Assembly: GCA_021737115.1 (NCBI GenBank)
Contig: JAIPER010000002.1
Coordinates: forward strand, 1-27,013
From: Desulfohalobiaceae bacterium
GTDB lineage: Bacteria > Desulfobacterota > Desulfovibrionia > Desulfovibrionales > Desulfothermaceae
Direction: 5' to 3'
DNA length: 27,013 nucleotides
This document shows positions 1-8,156 of the stretch, piece after piece (position 1 is the stretch's first letter; each line of letters begins with the position of its first letter). The position numbers and the translations under genes are program-made. A model generated the notes under the pieces. The model saw nothing but the letters and a program-made list of their open reading frames with translations. It was not told the origin of the DNA and ran no database searches.

Positions 1-133
1 TCGGGTGTCAGGAAAAGAAAAGATTTACAATATCAATGCCTTAAAATCTGACACCTGAAACCTCAAGGTACAGATAAGTCACACTAATGTGTCCAAAAAT
101 TCGTACAAATTTCAGCTCACTGGAAAGAGCTCT

Positions 134-187
134 GAAATCTTCACCCCTGCACAGCTTTTTAAGTGCGGGGTCAGGGGTGAAGATTTC
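134..187. terminator. Perfect 16-bp inverted repeat over the purQ stop codon
   Basis: The arm at 134-149 (GAAATCTTCACCCCTG) is the exact reverse complement of 172-187, with a 22-base loop. The right arm contains the last codons of purQ, whose stop is at 171-173. A second, overlapping hairpin is possible: CCCC(T)GCAC at 144-152 can pair with GTGCGGGG at 163-170, and the two folds exclude each other. No T-run follows on the minus strand, so a classic intrinsic terminator is not shown. An mRNA 3'-end stabilising or Rho-assisted terminator hairpin for purQ is the likeliest role. Confidence 0.5.
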
Positions 188-989
188 GGTTTTTGAGGTA
201 TTCTATCCCGTTTTGAAACATGACCGCGCCCATGGTCTTTCTTTGGCCTCTGGTCCAGCCGGGGTGGTTGCTGAAATGATTAAAGGCCTCCGGATGCGGC
301 ATCAATCCGAAGATGCGGCCGGATGGGTCGGTCAGTCCGGCTATGCCCAAAGGCGAACCGTTGGGGTTCAAGGGATAGTCCTGGGTGACCCGGCCGTCCG
401 CATGGCTGTATTGAAGACAGATGAGATTTTCCGCTTCAAGCAATCCTAATGTGGCTTCGTCTTTGGCGATCAGTTTGCCCTCGCCGTTTCTGACCGGAAG
501 AAAGAAGCTCTCCGTGCCTCTGGTAAACACGCAAGGTGAACCGGGATTGCAGCGCAAGTTGACCCAGCGGTCTTCAAATCTGCTGGAGTCATTGTAGCTC
601 AGGCTGACTTGCCGCTGGAAATAGGCGTTGTGCAAAGCAGGCAAAAGGCCCAGTTTGGCCAGGAGTTGAAACCCGTTGCAGATCCCCATGATCAGGCCGC
701 CCCTGTCGTGAACGTCCTTGATCTGCTTGAGCAGATTCCGTCCTGATTTCGTCTCGGAGTAGAGGTATCTCACGGCCGCGGCCTGAGCTGCGCCGAGGTG
801 GTCCCCGTCTAAAAACCCCCCCGGAAAAACCAGGAAATTGTAATCGGAAACCAGGACGGATTCCTGGATCAGGTCTGCAAAGTGGGCAATGGCCACGCTA
901 TCAGCCCCGGCGGTCCTGCAGGCATAGGCGGTTTCCCGCTCGCAGTTGGTTCCGTATCCGGTAAGGACCAGTGTATGAACAGGGTGCAT
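171..989 (-). CDS. purQ: Phosphoribosylformylglycinamidine synthase, glutamine amidotransferase subunit
   Basis: PurQ supplies ammonia from glutamine to PurL in the fourth step of purine synthesis (FGAR to FGAM) in the cytoplasm. The 272-residue protein has the class I amidotransferase fold: an N-terminal VLTGYGTNCE segment as in PurQ, FPGGF near residue 55, the nucleophile Cys104 in GICNGFQ, and the His232/Glu234 pair in PHPEAF. I place the start at 989 because GGAGA lies 5 bases upstream (995-999). An in-frame ATG at 1011-1013 would put that ribosome site inside the gene. It stands alone on the minus strand, divergent from pyrG, with no purL or purS in the window. Its length fits stand-alone PurQ of this group. 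Family assignment is firm; the exact partner is inferred. Confidence 0.9.
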   Translation of the reverse strand: MHPVHTLVLTGYGTNCERETAYACRTAGADSVAIAHFADLIQESVLVSDYNFLVFPGGFLDGDHLGAAQAAAVRYLYSETKSGRNLLKQIKDVHDRGGLIMGICNGFQLLAKLGLLPALHNAYFQRQVSLSYNDSSRFEDRWVNLRCNPGSPCVFTRGTESFFLPVRNGEGKLIAKDEATLGLLEAENLICLQYSHADGRVTQDYPLNPNGSPLGIAGLTDPSGRIFGLMPHPEAFNHFSNHPGWTRGQRKTMGAVMFQNGIEYLKNRNLHP

Positions 990-1056
990 CGTCTTCTCCG
1001 GTAATCTTGACAATCAAAGCGTATATTGACACAAACCTGATGGAGGCAGCAGACTC

Positions 1057-1085
1057 AAAATACGGCCTGCCAGACCTGTCGTCAA
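1057..1085 (-). promoter_or_regulatory. Probable sigma-70-type promoter for purQ
   Basis: On the minus strand TTGACG (1085-1080) is followed after exactly 17 bases by TATTTT (1062-1057), close to the TTGACA/TATAAT consensus. Transcription would begin near 1050, giving a leader of about 60 bases before the purQ ATG at 989. The boxes are seen; promoter activity is inferred. Confidence 0.45.
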
Positions 1086-1222
1086 CCTGCAGTGTTCTTT
1101 TTCAATTTTTTCCGGATGGTCTATCATGGACTTTTCCAGGCGAACACAGTATCCTCAATTTCCCAATCAGTGTCGCTGGACAAGTTTTTCATTCTTTTCA
1201 AGAGTATTTATTATCAGGTGCT

Positions 1223-2860
1223 ATGAAGACAAAGTTTATTTTTGTGACGGGAGGGGTCTTGTCGTCTCTGGGCAAGGGCTTGGCTGCGGCCTCCATCGCC
1301 GCCCTTTTGAAGTCCAGAAACATGCAGGTTACGATCCAGAAGCTGGATCCCTATATCAATGTCGACCCGGGGACCATGAACCCTTTCCAACACGGAGAGG
1401 TTTATGTCACGGATGACGGGGCTGAAACCGATCTGGACCTCGGTCATTATGAGAGATACCTGGGTGCGCCCATGGCCCAGTACAATAACTATACCTCGGG
1501 GAGCATCTACAATTCCGTCATCAACAAGGAGAGGCGAGGGGATTATCTCGGGGGGACGGTCCAGGTCATCCCCCATGTGACCGATGAAATAAAGAAAGTG
1601 GTCAGAGATGTCGGTCGAAAGGGCGAGGACGTGGCCATAATCGAAATCGGAGGAACCGTCGGAGACATCGAGGGCCAGCCATTTCTGGAGGCCATCCGGC
1701 AGCTCCGTTCCGACCTGGGCAAGGAGAATGTGCTCTACATCCATCTGACCCTGGTGCCGTATATGCGCGCCGCTGGTGAGCTCAAGACCAAACCCACCCA
1801 GCACAGCGTCAAGGAGCTTCGCAGTATAGGCATCCAGCCGGATATCATCCTCTGCCGCTCCGAGGTGGAGCTGTCCGAGGACCTCAAGGCCAAGATCGCC
1901 CTGTTCTGCAGCGTGGAGCACGACGCCGTCTTTTCCGCGGTGGATGTGGACAATATCTATAAGGTGCCCCTGACCTTCTACCGGGAAGGTCTGGACCAGA
2001 AGATAGCCATCATGCTGCGGCTCCCGGCGAAAAACCCGGACCTGTCCGACTGGCGGGATCTGGTTTATCGACTGGAAAACGCCGAGGGAAGGGTCAGGAT
2101 CGGTATTGTGGGCAAGTATGTCGACCTGACCGAAGCTTACAAGAGTCTGCACGAGGCCCTGGTCCACGGCGGGGTGGCCAACCGTCTGGCTGTGGAGCTT
2201 GTCTACGTCAACGCAGAAGAACTGAGCCCCGAGAACCTGGATTCCAGACTCAAGGAGCTGGACGGGATTCTGGTCCCGGGTGGATTCGGGTACCGCGGCG
2301 TTGAAGGGAAGATTCTGGCCAGCGGGTATGCCAGGAGAGAGAAGATTCCTTTTTTCGGGATCTGTCTGGGGTTGCACAGTGCGGTAATCGAGTTTGCCCG
2401 GAACGTCCTTGACCTTCCTAAGGCCAACTCCGGGGAGTTTGTGCCCGATTCTCCCGACCCGGTCATCTATCTGATGACCGAGTGGTACGATGTCCGCAAT
2501 CAGTGCCTGCAAAAGAGAGACGCCTCTTCGGACAAGGGGGGGACCATGCGTCTGGGTTCCTATCCCTGCGTGCTTCAGGAGGGCAGCAAGGCCAGAGCGG
2601 CCTACGGTCGGGAATTGATCCATGAACGGCACAGACACAGGTATGAATTCAACAAGGACTATGCCGAACGCTTCGAAGCCAAGGGTATGGTTTTAAGCGG
2701 CTGTTCACCAGATGAAACCCTGGTGGAGATCATCGAGGTCGAGGACCACCCCTGGTTCGTCGGCTGTCAGTTTCATCCGGAGTTCAAATCGAATCCCATG
2801 GAGGCCCATCCTCTGTTTCGCGATTTTATCAAGGCGGCCCGGGAGAATCAGACCTCGTAA
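1223..2860 (+). CDS. pyrG: CTP synthase (glutamine hydrolysing)
   Basis: Converts UTP to CTP with ATP and glutamine, the last step of pyrimidine nucleotide synthesis. CTP also feeds the CMP-Kdo and CMP-sialate steps implied elsewhere in this window. The synthetase domain comes first (KFIFVTGGVLSSLGKG at the N-terminus, then HYERYLG and GGTVGDIEG). The class I glutaminase domain follows, with VPGGFGYRG, the nucleophile Cys381 in GICLG, RHRHRYE and QFHPEFKS. The open frame extends back to 971, but the start at 1223 (AGGTG just upstream) gives 545 residues, the family's usual size. One oddity: the Gln that normally follows as GICLGMQ is His385 here (GICLGLH). Divergent from purQ; kdsA follows after 210 bases. 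Confidence 0.97.
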   Translation: MKTKFIFVTGGVLSSLGKGLAAASIAALLKSRNMQVTIQKLDPYINVDPGTMNPFQHGEVYVTDDGAETDLDLGHYERYLGAPMAQYNNYTSGSIYNSVINKERRGDYLGGTVQVIPHVTDEIKKVVRDVGRKGEDVAIIEIGGTVGDIEGQPFLEAIRQLRSDLGKENVLYIHLTLVPYMRAAGELKTKPTQHSVKELRSIGIQPDIILCRSEVELSEDLKAKIALFCSVEHDAVFSAVDVDNIYKVPLTFYREGLDQKIAIMLRLPAKNPDLSDWRDLVYRLENAEGRVRIGIVGKYVDLTEAYKSLHEALVHGGVANRLAVELVYVNAEELSPENLDSRLKELDGILVPGGFGYRGVEGKILASGYARREKIPFFGICLGLHSAVIEFARNVLDLPKANSGEFVPDSPDPVIYLMTEWYDVRNQCLQKRDASSDKGGTMRLGSYPCVLQEGSKARAAYGRELIHERHRHRYEFNKDYAERFEAKGMVLSGCSPDETLVEIIEVEDHPWFVGCQFHPEFKSNPMEAHPLFRDFIKAARENQTS

Positions 2861-3070
2861 AGCCTTCCCGATAATGGCAAGTAAGTAATTGAAATAATTG
2901 ATTTGACTTCAAAATGACAGAGAAAGGATAGCTCGTGTAAAACACCATTGATTCATGAACCCTGAGGCTCATATCTTGACTCTTTGTTCTTGGCTTGCAA
3001 CCGTGAACTCTCCGAGGTGTAGGCTCTACGAGCCGGAGGCCGTGGACCTGGAACCAGTAAAGCAAAACAT

Positions 3071-3898
3071 ATGTCTGCAAACCCTCTTTTCACCGCAAGC
3101 CGTTCCGGGCTTTTCTTCATCGCCGGCCCCTGTGTCCTGGAGGGCCTTGAACCGGCTATGAAGACTGCGGAATTTCTGGCCGGACTCAAGGAGGAACTGG
3201 GGGGCGTCGTCGTCTTCAAGAGTTCATTTGACAAGGCGAATCGATCGTCCATCGACAGTTTTCGCGGACCGGGACTGGAAAAGGGGCTGCGTTGGCTGGA
3301 GAAGATCAAGCTGGAAACAGGACTTCCGGTTCTGACCGACATCCATCTTCCGGAGCAGGCAGAGGTCGTAGCCGGGGTTGTGGATGTTTTGCAGATCCCG
3401 GCTTTTTTGTCCCGTCAGACCGACCTGCTTGTGGCCGCTGCCGGTACCGGGGCCGTGGTCAATGTGAAAAAAGGACAGTTCCTGGCTCCCTGGGACATGC
3501 AGGAAGTGGTCCGCAAAATCCGTCAGGCCGGTAATGATTCCATCTGGCTGACCGAGCGGGGGGTGAGCTTCGGGTATAACAATCTGGTGGTTGACTTCAG
3601 GTCCCTGGCCATCATGAAAGAGTTCGGGGTCCCGGTTGTCTTTGACGCTACCCATTCGGTGCAGTTGCCTGGAGGACAGGGGAATCGGTCGGGCGGGCAG
3701 AGAGAGTACGTCCCCCTGCTGGCCAGGGCAGCCACAGCCGCAGGCTGCGACGCTGTTTTCATGGAAATCCATCCCGACCCGGAAGCCGCCCTGTGCGACG
3801 GACCCAATATGTGGCCCCTGTCCAGGACCAAAGAACTGTTTCATGAACTGCTGGCGATCAGCCGGGTCCGCTTTGCCTATGGAAAAGCTGACATATAA
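3071..3898 (+). CDS. kdsA: 3-deoxy-D-manno-octulosonate 8-phosphate synthase
   Basis: Condenses arabinose 5-phosphate and phosphoenolpyruvate to Kdo 8-phosphate, the first committed step toward the Kdo of the LPS inner core. The 275-residue protein shows the family's IAGPCVLEG, KSSFDKANRSS, TDIH, QIPAFLSRQTDLL, NVKKGQF and FDATHSVQLPGG segments. Cys21 in AGPC occupies the position that is Asn in the metal-independent E. coli type, so a divalent-metal-dependent enzyme is likely (inference from family knowledge). The ATG at 3071 has only a weak ribosome site. The next gene, kdsC, acts on its product 27 bases downstream, so the two are probably co-transcribed. Confidence 0.96.
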   Translation: MSANPLFTASRSGLFFIAGPCVLEGLEPAMKTAEFLAGLKEELGGVVVFKSSFDKANRSSIDSFRGPGLEKGLRWLEKIKLETGLPVLTDIHLPEQAEVVAGVVDVLQIPAFLSRQTDLLVAAAGTGAVVNVKKGQFLAPWDMQEVVRKIRQAGNDSIWLTERGVSFGYNNLVVDFRSLAIMKEFGVPVVFDATHSVQLPGGQGNRSGGQREYVPLLARAATAAGCDAVFMEIHPDPEAALCDGPNMWPLSRTKELFHELLAISRVRFAYGKADI

Positions 3899-3925
3899 TA
3901 AGGTGAAGTTTCATATGAGTGGCGC

Positions 3926-4468
3926 ATGAATCAGGGTGACAGGGTGGATGTTTTCACGAGAGCCGGAAAGGTGAAGATGCTGCTGTGCGATGTGGACGGG
4001 GTGTTTACGGACGGCGGTTTGTATTATGACTCCCGGGGGCAGATCTGCAAACGCTTTCATGTCCACGACGGCTTCGGGGTCAAGCTGGCCCAGAAAGCCG
4101 GATTGAAGGTCGGCATCATAAGCGGCCTGGATTCAACCGCAGTCCGGGCCAGGATGGAAGAGTTGGGGATAGAGGAATATCACGCCGGCTACAGGAATAA
4201 GAAGGAGTTGTTGCCTGGTATCTGCAGCAGAAATTCTTTGCTGCCTGAGCAAATGGCCTATCTTGGCGACGACTGGGTGGATGGTCCTCTGTTGTCCAGG
4301 GTCGGCCTGCCCATGGCGGTGGCCAATGCCCAGCCGGATGTGCAGGCCATGTGTCTCTGGGTCTCAACTCTTGAAGGTGGGAAGGGAGCCGTCCGGGAAG
4401 CCGTCAATTTTATTTTAAGCGCCAGGGGAGACCTTGAACAGGCTCGGCAGGAATGGCTTTCGTTGTAG
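3926..4468 (+). CDS. kdsC: Kdo 8-phosphate phosphatase (HAD family, YrbI type)
   Basis: Removes the phosphate from Kdo 8-phosphate to free Kdo. The 180-residue protein has no cap domain, as expected for tetrameric KdsC. Motif I is LLCDVDGVFTDG with Asp22 (nucleophile) and Asp24. Motif II is IISGLDS, where Leu replaces the usual Arg of TGR/SGR. Motif IV is GDDWVD (114-119). The C-terminal GGKGAVREA tail, which in the family reaches into the neighbouring subunit, is present. Its end overlaps the lptC start by 16 bases, so it is translationally coupled into the LPS export genes. The start at 3926 is the best available but has a poor ribosome site. Confidence 0.93.
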   Translation: MNQGDRVDVFTRAGKVKMLLCDVDGVFTDGGLYYDSRGQICKRFHVHDGFGVKLAQKAGLKVGIISGLDSTAVRARMEELGIEEYHAGYRNKKELLPGICSRNSLLPEQMAYLGDDWVDGPLLSRVGLPMAVANAQPDVQAMCLWVSTLEGGKGAVREAVNFILSARGDLEQARQEWLSL

Positions 4469-5028
4469 GCAGAAGAAAAAAACTCTTTTTCCTGGTGCTG
4501 ATCGGGTTTGTTCTGGGGGCTCTTGCCTGGAATTTTGGGCGGCAGCAGAAAGAAGAAGATTCATTCCCGGATCTGCCTGTTGAAATGGAGCTGGAAGATT
4601 TCGAGCTGACCCACGGCAGCGAGGGGCGCAAGGCCTGGCAGCTCAAGGCGGAAAAAAGCAGTTACGAAAAAGAAAAGGAAAAGATCAGACTCGTCCGGCC
4701 GGATTTTGTTTTTTTCAGGCCGGAAGATGATTCCAAGGTCAAGGTCAGTTCTTTATACGGCAGGCTGAATAGAAAAAAAGGAACGATCCATCTCTGGCCC
4801 AGAGTCAGGGCAGAGTATGAACAGACAAGAATTCAGGCCGACAGGATGGAATATGACGATTCTTACCGGGAATTGGTGTTTTACGGGGATGTCCATATAC
4901 AGCATCCTGACATGCAGGCCAAAAGCCAAAGCGGTCTCTTTGATCTTGAAGCCAAGACCTTGACCCTCTGGAATGAAGTCGAGGTGCTATTGGGAGAAGA
5001 GAGTGAGGAGAAGAGAGTGAGGGAGTGA
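4453..5028 (+). CDS. lptC: LPS export system protein LptC
   Basis: LptC is the inner-membrane-anchored link that passes LPS from the LptBFG motor to periplasmic LptA. Residues 7-10 are basic (GRRKK), followed by one membrane segment (about 11-28). A periplasmic beta-strand-rich region then carries the LptC-like pattern of alternating WQLKAEKSSY, GRLNRKKGTIHLWPRV, YDDSYRELVFYGDV and FDLEAKTLTLWNEVEV. The 191-residue length is normal. The last roughly 11 residues (GEESEEKRVRE) are encoded by the start of a GAGTGAGGAG-type repeat run that continues past the stop. They are probably not part of the conserved fold. The start overlaps kdsC. Identity rests on context plus pattern, as LptC sequences diverge strongly. 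Confidence 0.85.
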   Translation: MAFVVGRRKKLFFLVLIGFVLGALAWNFGRQQKEEDSFPDLPVEMELEDFELTHGSEGRKAWQLKAEKSSYEKEKEKIRLVRPDFVFFRPEDDSKVKVSSLYGRLNRKKGTIHLWPRVRAEYEQTRIQADRMEYDDSYRELVFYGDVHIQHPDMQAKSQSGLFDLEAKTLTLWNEVEVLLGEESEEKRVRE

Positions 5029-5060
5029 GAGAGTGAGGAGTGAGGGAGAAGACAGTGGAC
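5000..5060 (+). repeat. Low-complexity GAGTGAGGAG run spanning the lptC stop
   Basis: Imperfect tandem units built from GAGTGAG, GAGGAG and GAGAAG begin inside lptC and continue to about 5060. They then shade into GACAGTGGACAGGGGTCAGTGGGCAG-like units, with a similar stretch at 5233-5275. The G/A-rich strand is the coding strand. Slippage in this run would change the LptC C-terminus. Confidence 0.7.
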
Positions 5061-5105
5061 AGGGGTCAGTGGGCAGTGTGAAGAAGAAACTTTGAGTCAC
5101 CCCCT

Positions 5106-5207
5106 CCGTCATTCCGGTAAAAGAACGTCATCCCGGACCCCGATCCGGGAGCCGGAATCCAGTCTGAAAATTTAAGAGCTGGACCCCGGCCTACGCCGGG
5201 GTGACGG
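5106..5207. repeat. REP-like palindrome pair, CCGTCATTCCGG family
   Basis: Two palindromes lie here: TCCCGG..CCGGGA near 5131-5150, and ACCCCGGC-CTAC-GCCGGGGT (5183-5202, 8-bp arms). The outer ends read CCGTCATTCC and GGTGACGG, so they face each other. Related units occur at 10180-10255, 12766-12794 and 26233-26261. They sit in the lptC-lptA spacer, which is 298 bases long and holds nothing else but GTG/GAC-rich repeats. Confidence 0.8.
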
Positions 5208-5326
5208 ACAAAGAAAAATCAAGTTTCATATGAGTGGTCAGTGGGCAGTTGGAAGAAGACAGAGGACAGTGCACAGATGTCAGCCCTGCCTCTGGCAATG
5301 CTGACATATAATTATTTGTGGTGAAT

Positions 5327-5863
5327 ATGAATAAAATGAAAAGAATCATTTTGTTGTTGATCATGTTCGGGGTGGTTCTTTGTGCGGGCGGCCCTTTTCC
5401 CGCTATCGCGGCTGAAGGGCTCACCATGGGGCAATCCGGTGAGCAACCCACCAGGATAACGGCCCAGAAACTGATTTACAATCAGGCTTCCAGAGAGGTT
5501 GAATTTGTAGGTCAGGTCCATGTGGTCCGCCCGGATTTTGAACTCTGGTGCAGGACGATGAGTGTTATTCTGGCTGAAGAGCAGAAAGAGCAGACCGGGA
5601 AGAACCCGGGTATCGAACGAATCGTGGCCCGGGATGAGGTTCGGACAAAGACGAATGGCCGGGAATCCTGGAGTGACAAGGCCGTGTACCAGACAGGATC
5701 GGAAGTGATCACTTTGGAAGGGAACGTCCTTATCAAGGAGGAACTGAACAAGATCGAGGGAGATCGAGTCATCCTTTATCTCAACGAGAATCGGGCCGAG
5801 ATATTCAGCGAAGAAGGAGGGAGGGTCAACGCCGTCTTCTACCCTTCCGAGGATAAAGAGTGA
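5327..5863 (+). CDS. lptA: Periplasmic LPS transport protein LptA (OstA-like)
   Basis: LptA forms the periplasmic bridge carrying LPS to the outer membrane. The product begins with a clear signal peptide: basic MNKMKR, a hydrophobic stretch of about 16 residues, then a cleavage site near AIA-AEG. A beta-jellyroll OstA repeat follows (RITAQKLIYNQASREVEFVGQVHVVRPDFELWC... VITLEGNVLIKEELNKIEGDRVILYLNE). About 178 residues is normal. ATG 5327 is chosen; GTG at 5318 or 5321 in the same frame is possible, and no strong ribosome site decides. The stop overlaps the lptB start as TGATG, the usual lptA-lptB coupling. A repeat-filled spacer separates it from lptC, so it may rely on read-through or its own promoter. 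Confidence 0.88.
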   Translation: MNKMKRIILLLIMFGVVLCAGGPFPAIAAEGLTMGQSGEQPTRITAQKLIYNQASREVEFVGQVHVVRPDFELWCRTMSVILAEEQKEQTGKNPGIERIVARDEVRTKTNGRESWSDKAVYQTGSEVITLEGNVLIKEELNKIEGDRVILYLNENRAEIFSEEGGRVNAVFYPSEDKE

Positions 5864-6585
5864 TGTCCCAGGTAACGGCCCAGAACTTAAGCAAGCATTT
5901 CGGGACGAAAGTTGTGGTCAATGATGTAGGGCTCAACTTGAAACAGGGCGAAGTGGTCGGTCTGCTTGGTCCAAACGGGGCGGGCAAAACAACCACCTTT
6001 TACATGCTGGTCGGGATCATCAAGCCGAATAGAGGCAGGATCTTCGTTGATCAGATCGAGATAAGCGACTGGCCCCTGCACAACAGGGCCAGGTTCGGGT
6101 TGAGCTACCTGCCTCAGGAGAGCTCAGTTTTTAAAAAGTTAACGGTGAGGCAAAACATTGAAATAATAATAGAATATACCAGGATTGCCCGAAAGGAAAA
6201 ACAAAAAAAAACTCGGAATCTGCTCCGGGAACTCGGCATAGCAAAGCTCGAAGATCAGAAAGCGGTGTTGCTTTCAGGTGGAGAAAGGCGGAGGTTGGAA
6301 ATAGCCAGGTCCTTGATCCAGGATCCCAAATTTATTCTCCTGGATGAACCTTTTGCCGGTATAGACCCCTTGGCAGTAGTCGACATTCAGGGTATTGTCA
6401 ATGGATTGAAGGAAAAGGGCATCGGCGTCCTGATTTCAGACCACAATGTACGGGAGACCATGCAGATTTGCGATCGTGTCTACCTGGTCTTCGAGGGCAG
6501 GATCATCCTGGAAGGCACCCCGGAGGAAATTGTTTGTGATTCCAGGGCCAGACAGTGCTATCTTGGTGAAGGGTTCACCCTGTAG
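5863..6585 (+). CDS. lptB: LPS export ABC transporter ATP-binding protein LptB
   Basis: Cytoplasmic ATPase of the LptB2FG motor that extracts LPS from the inner membrane. The 240 residues carry a complete ABC set: Walker A GPNGAGKTT (36-44), Q-loop LPQESS (83-88), signature LSGGE (137-141), Walker B ILLDEPFAGIDP (158-169) and switch His194 in SDHNVRET. The LPQESSVFKKLTV stretch is characteristic of LptB among ABC proteins. ATG 5863 overlaps the lptA stop (TGATG) and has GAGGA 10 bases upstream. No lptF or lptG is in the window. rpoN follows, which is the common neighbourhood in proteobacteria. Confidence 0.97.
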   Translation: MSQVTAQNLSKHFGTKVVVNDVGLNLKQGEVVGLLGPNGAGKTTTFYMLVGIIKPNRGRIFVDQIEISDWPLHNRARFGLSYLPQESSVFKKLTVRQNIEIIIEYTRIARKEKQKKTRNLLRELGIAKLEDQKAVLLSGGERRRLEIARSLIQDPKFILLDEPFAGIDPLAVVDIQGIVNGLKEKGIGVLISDHNVRETMQICDRVYLVFEGRIILEGTPEEIVCDSRARQCYLGEGFTL

Positions 6586-6648
6586 TGAAACAAAAGATGC
6601 CGGCATTTTCAAACCAACACAAGCTCGATTCGAGACGACCGTAAGTAT

Positions 6649-8064
6649 ATGAGTCTTCAATTTACCCAGAATCTCAAGCTGATACAACAACTGGTCATGA
6701 CACCGCAGTTGCAACAGGCCATTAAACTGTTGCAACTGTCCAGGTTGGAGTTGACGGAAAGCATTCAGCAGTCCTTGCTGGAAAATCCATTGTTGGAAGA
6801 AAAACAGGCTCAGACCAGGGGCGAGGATCAGGAGGCCCAAAAGAAGCCCTCGGACGGGATACAGAGAATAGATGTTCAGGAAAAACATCTGCTGAAAAGC
6901 GCTGAATGGGACGATTATCTGGGGGTCTTTTCCAGTACTTCCAGACATGCCAAGGAACGGGATTTGCCCGAACTCACCGGGACCCTGGAGAACATGTATT
7001 CCCGCAAGCCTTCCCTGGAAAGCCATCTCCACTGGCAGCTCTCCCTTTCCAATCTGGATTCCAGGCAGAAAAAAATTGGAGAAGTCATCATCGGCAATCT
7101 TGGTTCAAATGGCTATCTGCAGAGCACGCCTGAAGAGATCAGGACGGAGACCGGCGCCTCTTCCGAGGAAGTGGAGCGGGTCCTGGAAATCATCCATTTT
7201 TTCGATCCTGTCGGAGTAGCCGCACGGTCCCTGGAAGAATGTCTTACCGTCCAGGCCAGGTTTCAGGAACTGGAAGATCCTCTTTTGTATAGCCTTATCC
7301 AGAACCATTTGTCGGATATCGAAGAGGGCCGGGTCAAGGAGCTCATGAAGTCCTTTGATGTGGAGCCTGGAAGGATAGAGGCCTGTATCGATACGATCAG
7401 AAGTTTCGATCCCAGACCGGGGATGGGGTACAGTGAAGACGATGTGGTCTATATCAGTCCGGATGCCTATATATTCAAGGTTGACGAAGACTTTACGATC
7501 CTGCTCAATGATGAAGGCCTGCCGGATCTGCAGATCAATGCCTCTTATCTGGAAAAGGATCAGGACCCGGAGGCTGCAGAATACCTGAAAAAAAAGCTGC
7601 AGGAAGCCGAATGGCTCGTCAAGAGCCTGCAGCAACGGCAAAAGACGCTTTACCGGGTCCTGGAATACATAGTGGATTATCAACGCGAATTTTTTCTGAA
7701 AGGCCCGGCTTTTTTAAAACCCATGGTCCTCAAGGATGTGTCCGGGACCGTCGGGGTCCATGAATCAACAGTCAGCCGGATCACGACCAGCAAATATGTG
7801 TCCACCCCTTTTGGGATCCTTGATTTAAAATTTTTCTTTGGAAGCGGTCTGGAAACAGCCAATGGCTCGCACATTTCTTCGGAAAGCATTAAATTGACCC
7901 TCAAGGGCCTGATAACAGAGGTAGACAGGGGAAGGCCCCTCAGCGATGAGAAGATTTCCAAGCATTTGAAGGAAATGCTTGATGTGAGCATTGCCAGGCG
8001 AACCGTGGCCAAGTACAGGGATATACTGCAGATTCCCTCTTCGAAAAAACGGAAAAAGAAATGA
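6649..8064 (+). CDS. rpoN: RNA polymerase sigma-54 factor
   Basis: Directs RNA polymerase to -24/-12 promoters and needs enhancer-binding ATPases to open DNA. The 471-residue protein has all parts. The Gln/Leu-rich activator-contacting region I opens the protein (LIQQLVMTPQLQQAIKLLQLS and following, 1-50). An acidic, variable region II follows, then the core-binding region (about 120-300). The helix-turn-helix contains LKDVSGTVGVHESTVSRITT. The RpoN box is ARRTVAKYRD at 449-458, recognising the -24 element. The tail ends in a basic KKRKKK. It is followed by hpf, ptsN and rapZ, the classical rpoN cluster. Confidence 0.98.
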   Translation: MSLQFTQNLKLIQQLVMTPQLQQAIKLLQLSRLELTESIQQSLLENPLLEEKQAQTRGEDQEAQKKPSDGIQRIDVQEKHLLKSAEWDDYLGVFSSTSRHAKERDLPELTGTLENMYSRKPSLESHLHWQLSLSNLDSRQKKIGEVIIGNLGSNGYLQSTPEEIRTETGASSEEVERVLEIIHFFDPVGVAARSLEECLTVQARFQELEDPLLYSLIQNHLSDIEEGRVKELMKSFDVEPGRIEACIDTIRSFDPRPGMGYSEDDVVYISPDAYIFKVDEDFTILLNDEGLPDLQINASYLEKDQDPEAAEYLKKKLQEAEWLVKSLQQRQKTLYRVLEYIVDYQREFFLKGPAFLKPMVLKDVSGTVGVHESTVSRITTSKYVSTPFGILDLKFFFGSGLETANGSHISSESIKLTLKGLITEVDRGRPLSDEKISKHLKEMLDVSIARRTVAKYRDILQIPSSKKRKKK

Positions 8065-8156
8065 TCAGTTATCCTGGAGCATTGAAAAGGCCAGGGCGGG
8101 GAAGGACTTGATTTGGATAGGGCAAGATCGCGTTTCAACTCGAACCAGGAGGGGAA

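Noticed and set aside
1026..1054. TTGACA at 1026-1031 as a pyrG promoter -35 box
   Set aside because: At the right distance downstream there is no -10-like sequence (GCAGAC), so no pyrG promoter is claimed.
1214..2638. Long antisense open frame (474 codons) opposite pyrG
   Set aside because: It is a codon-bias shadow of the strongly conserved pyrG frame; no motif, no ribosome site, and the product has no recognisable family.
2955..3161. Small open frame overlapping the kdsA start
   Set aside because: No ribosome site, a composition like the repeat-bearing leader, and it runs into kdsA in another frame.
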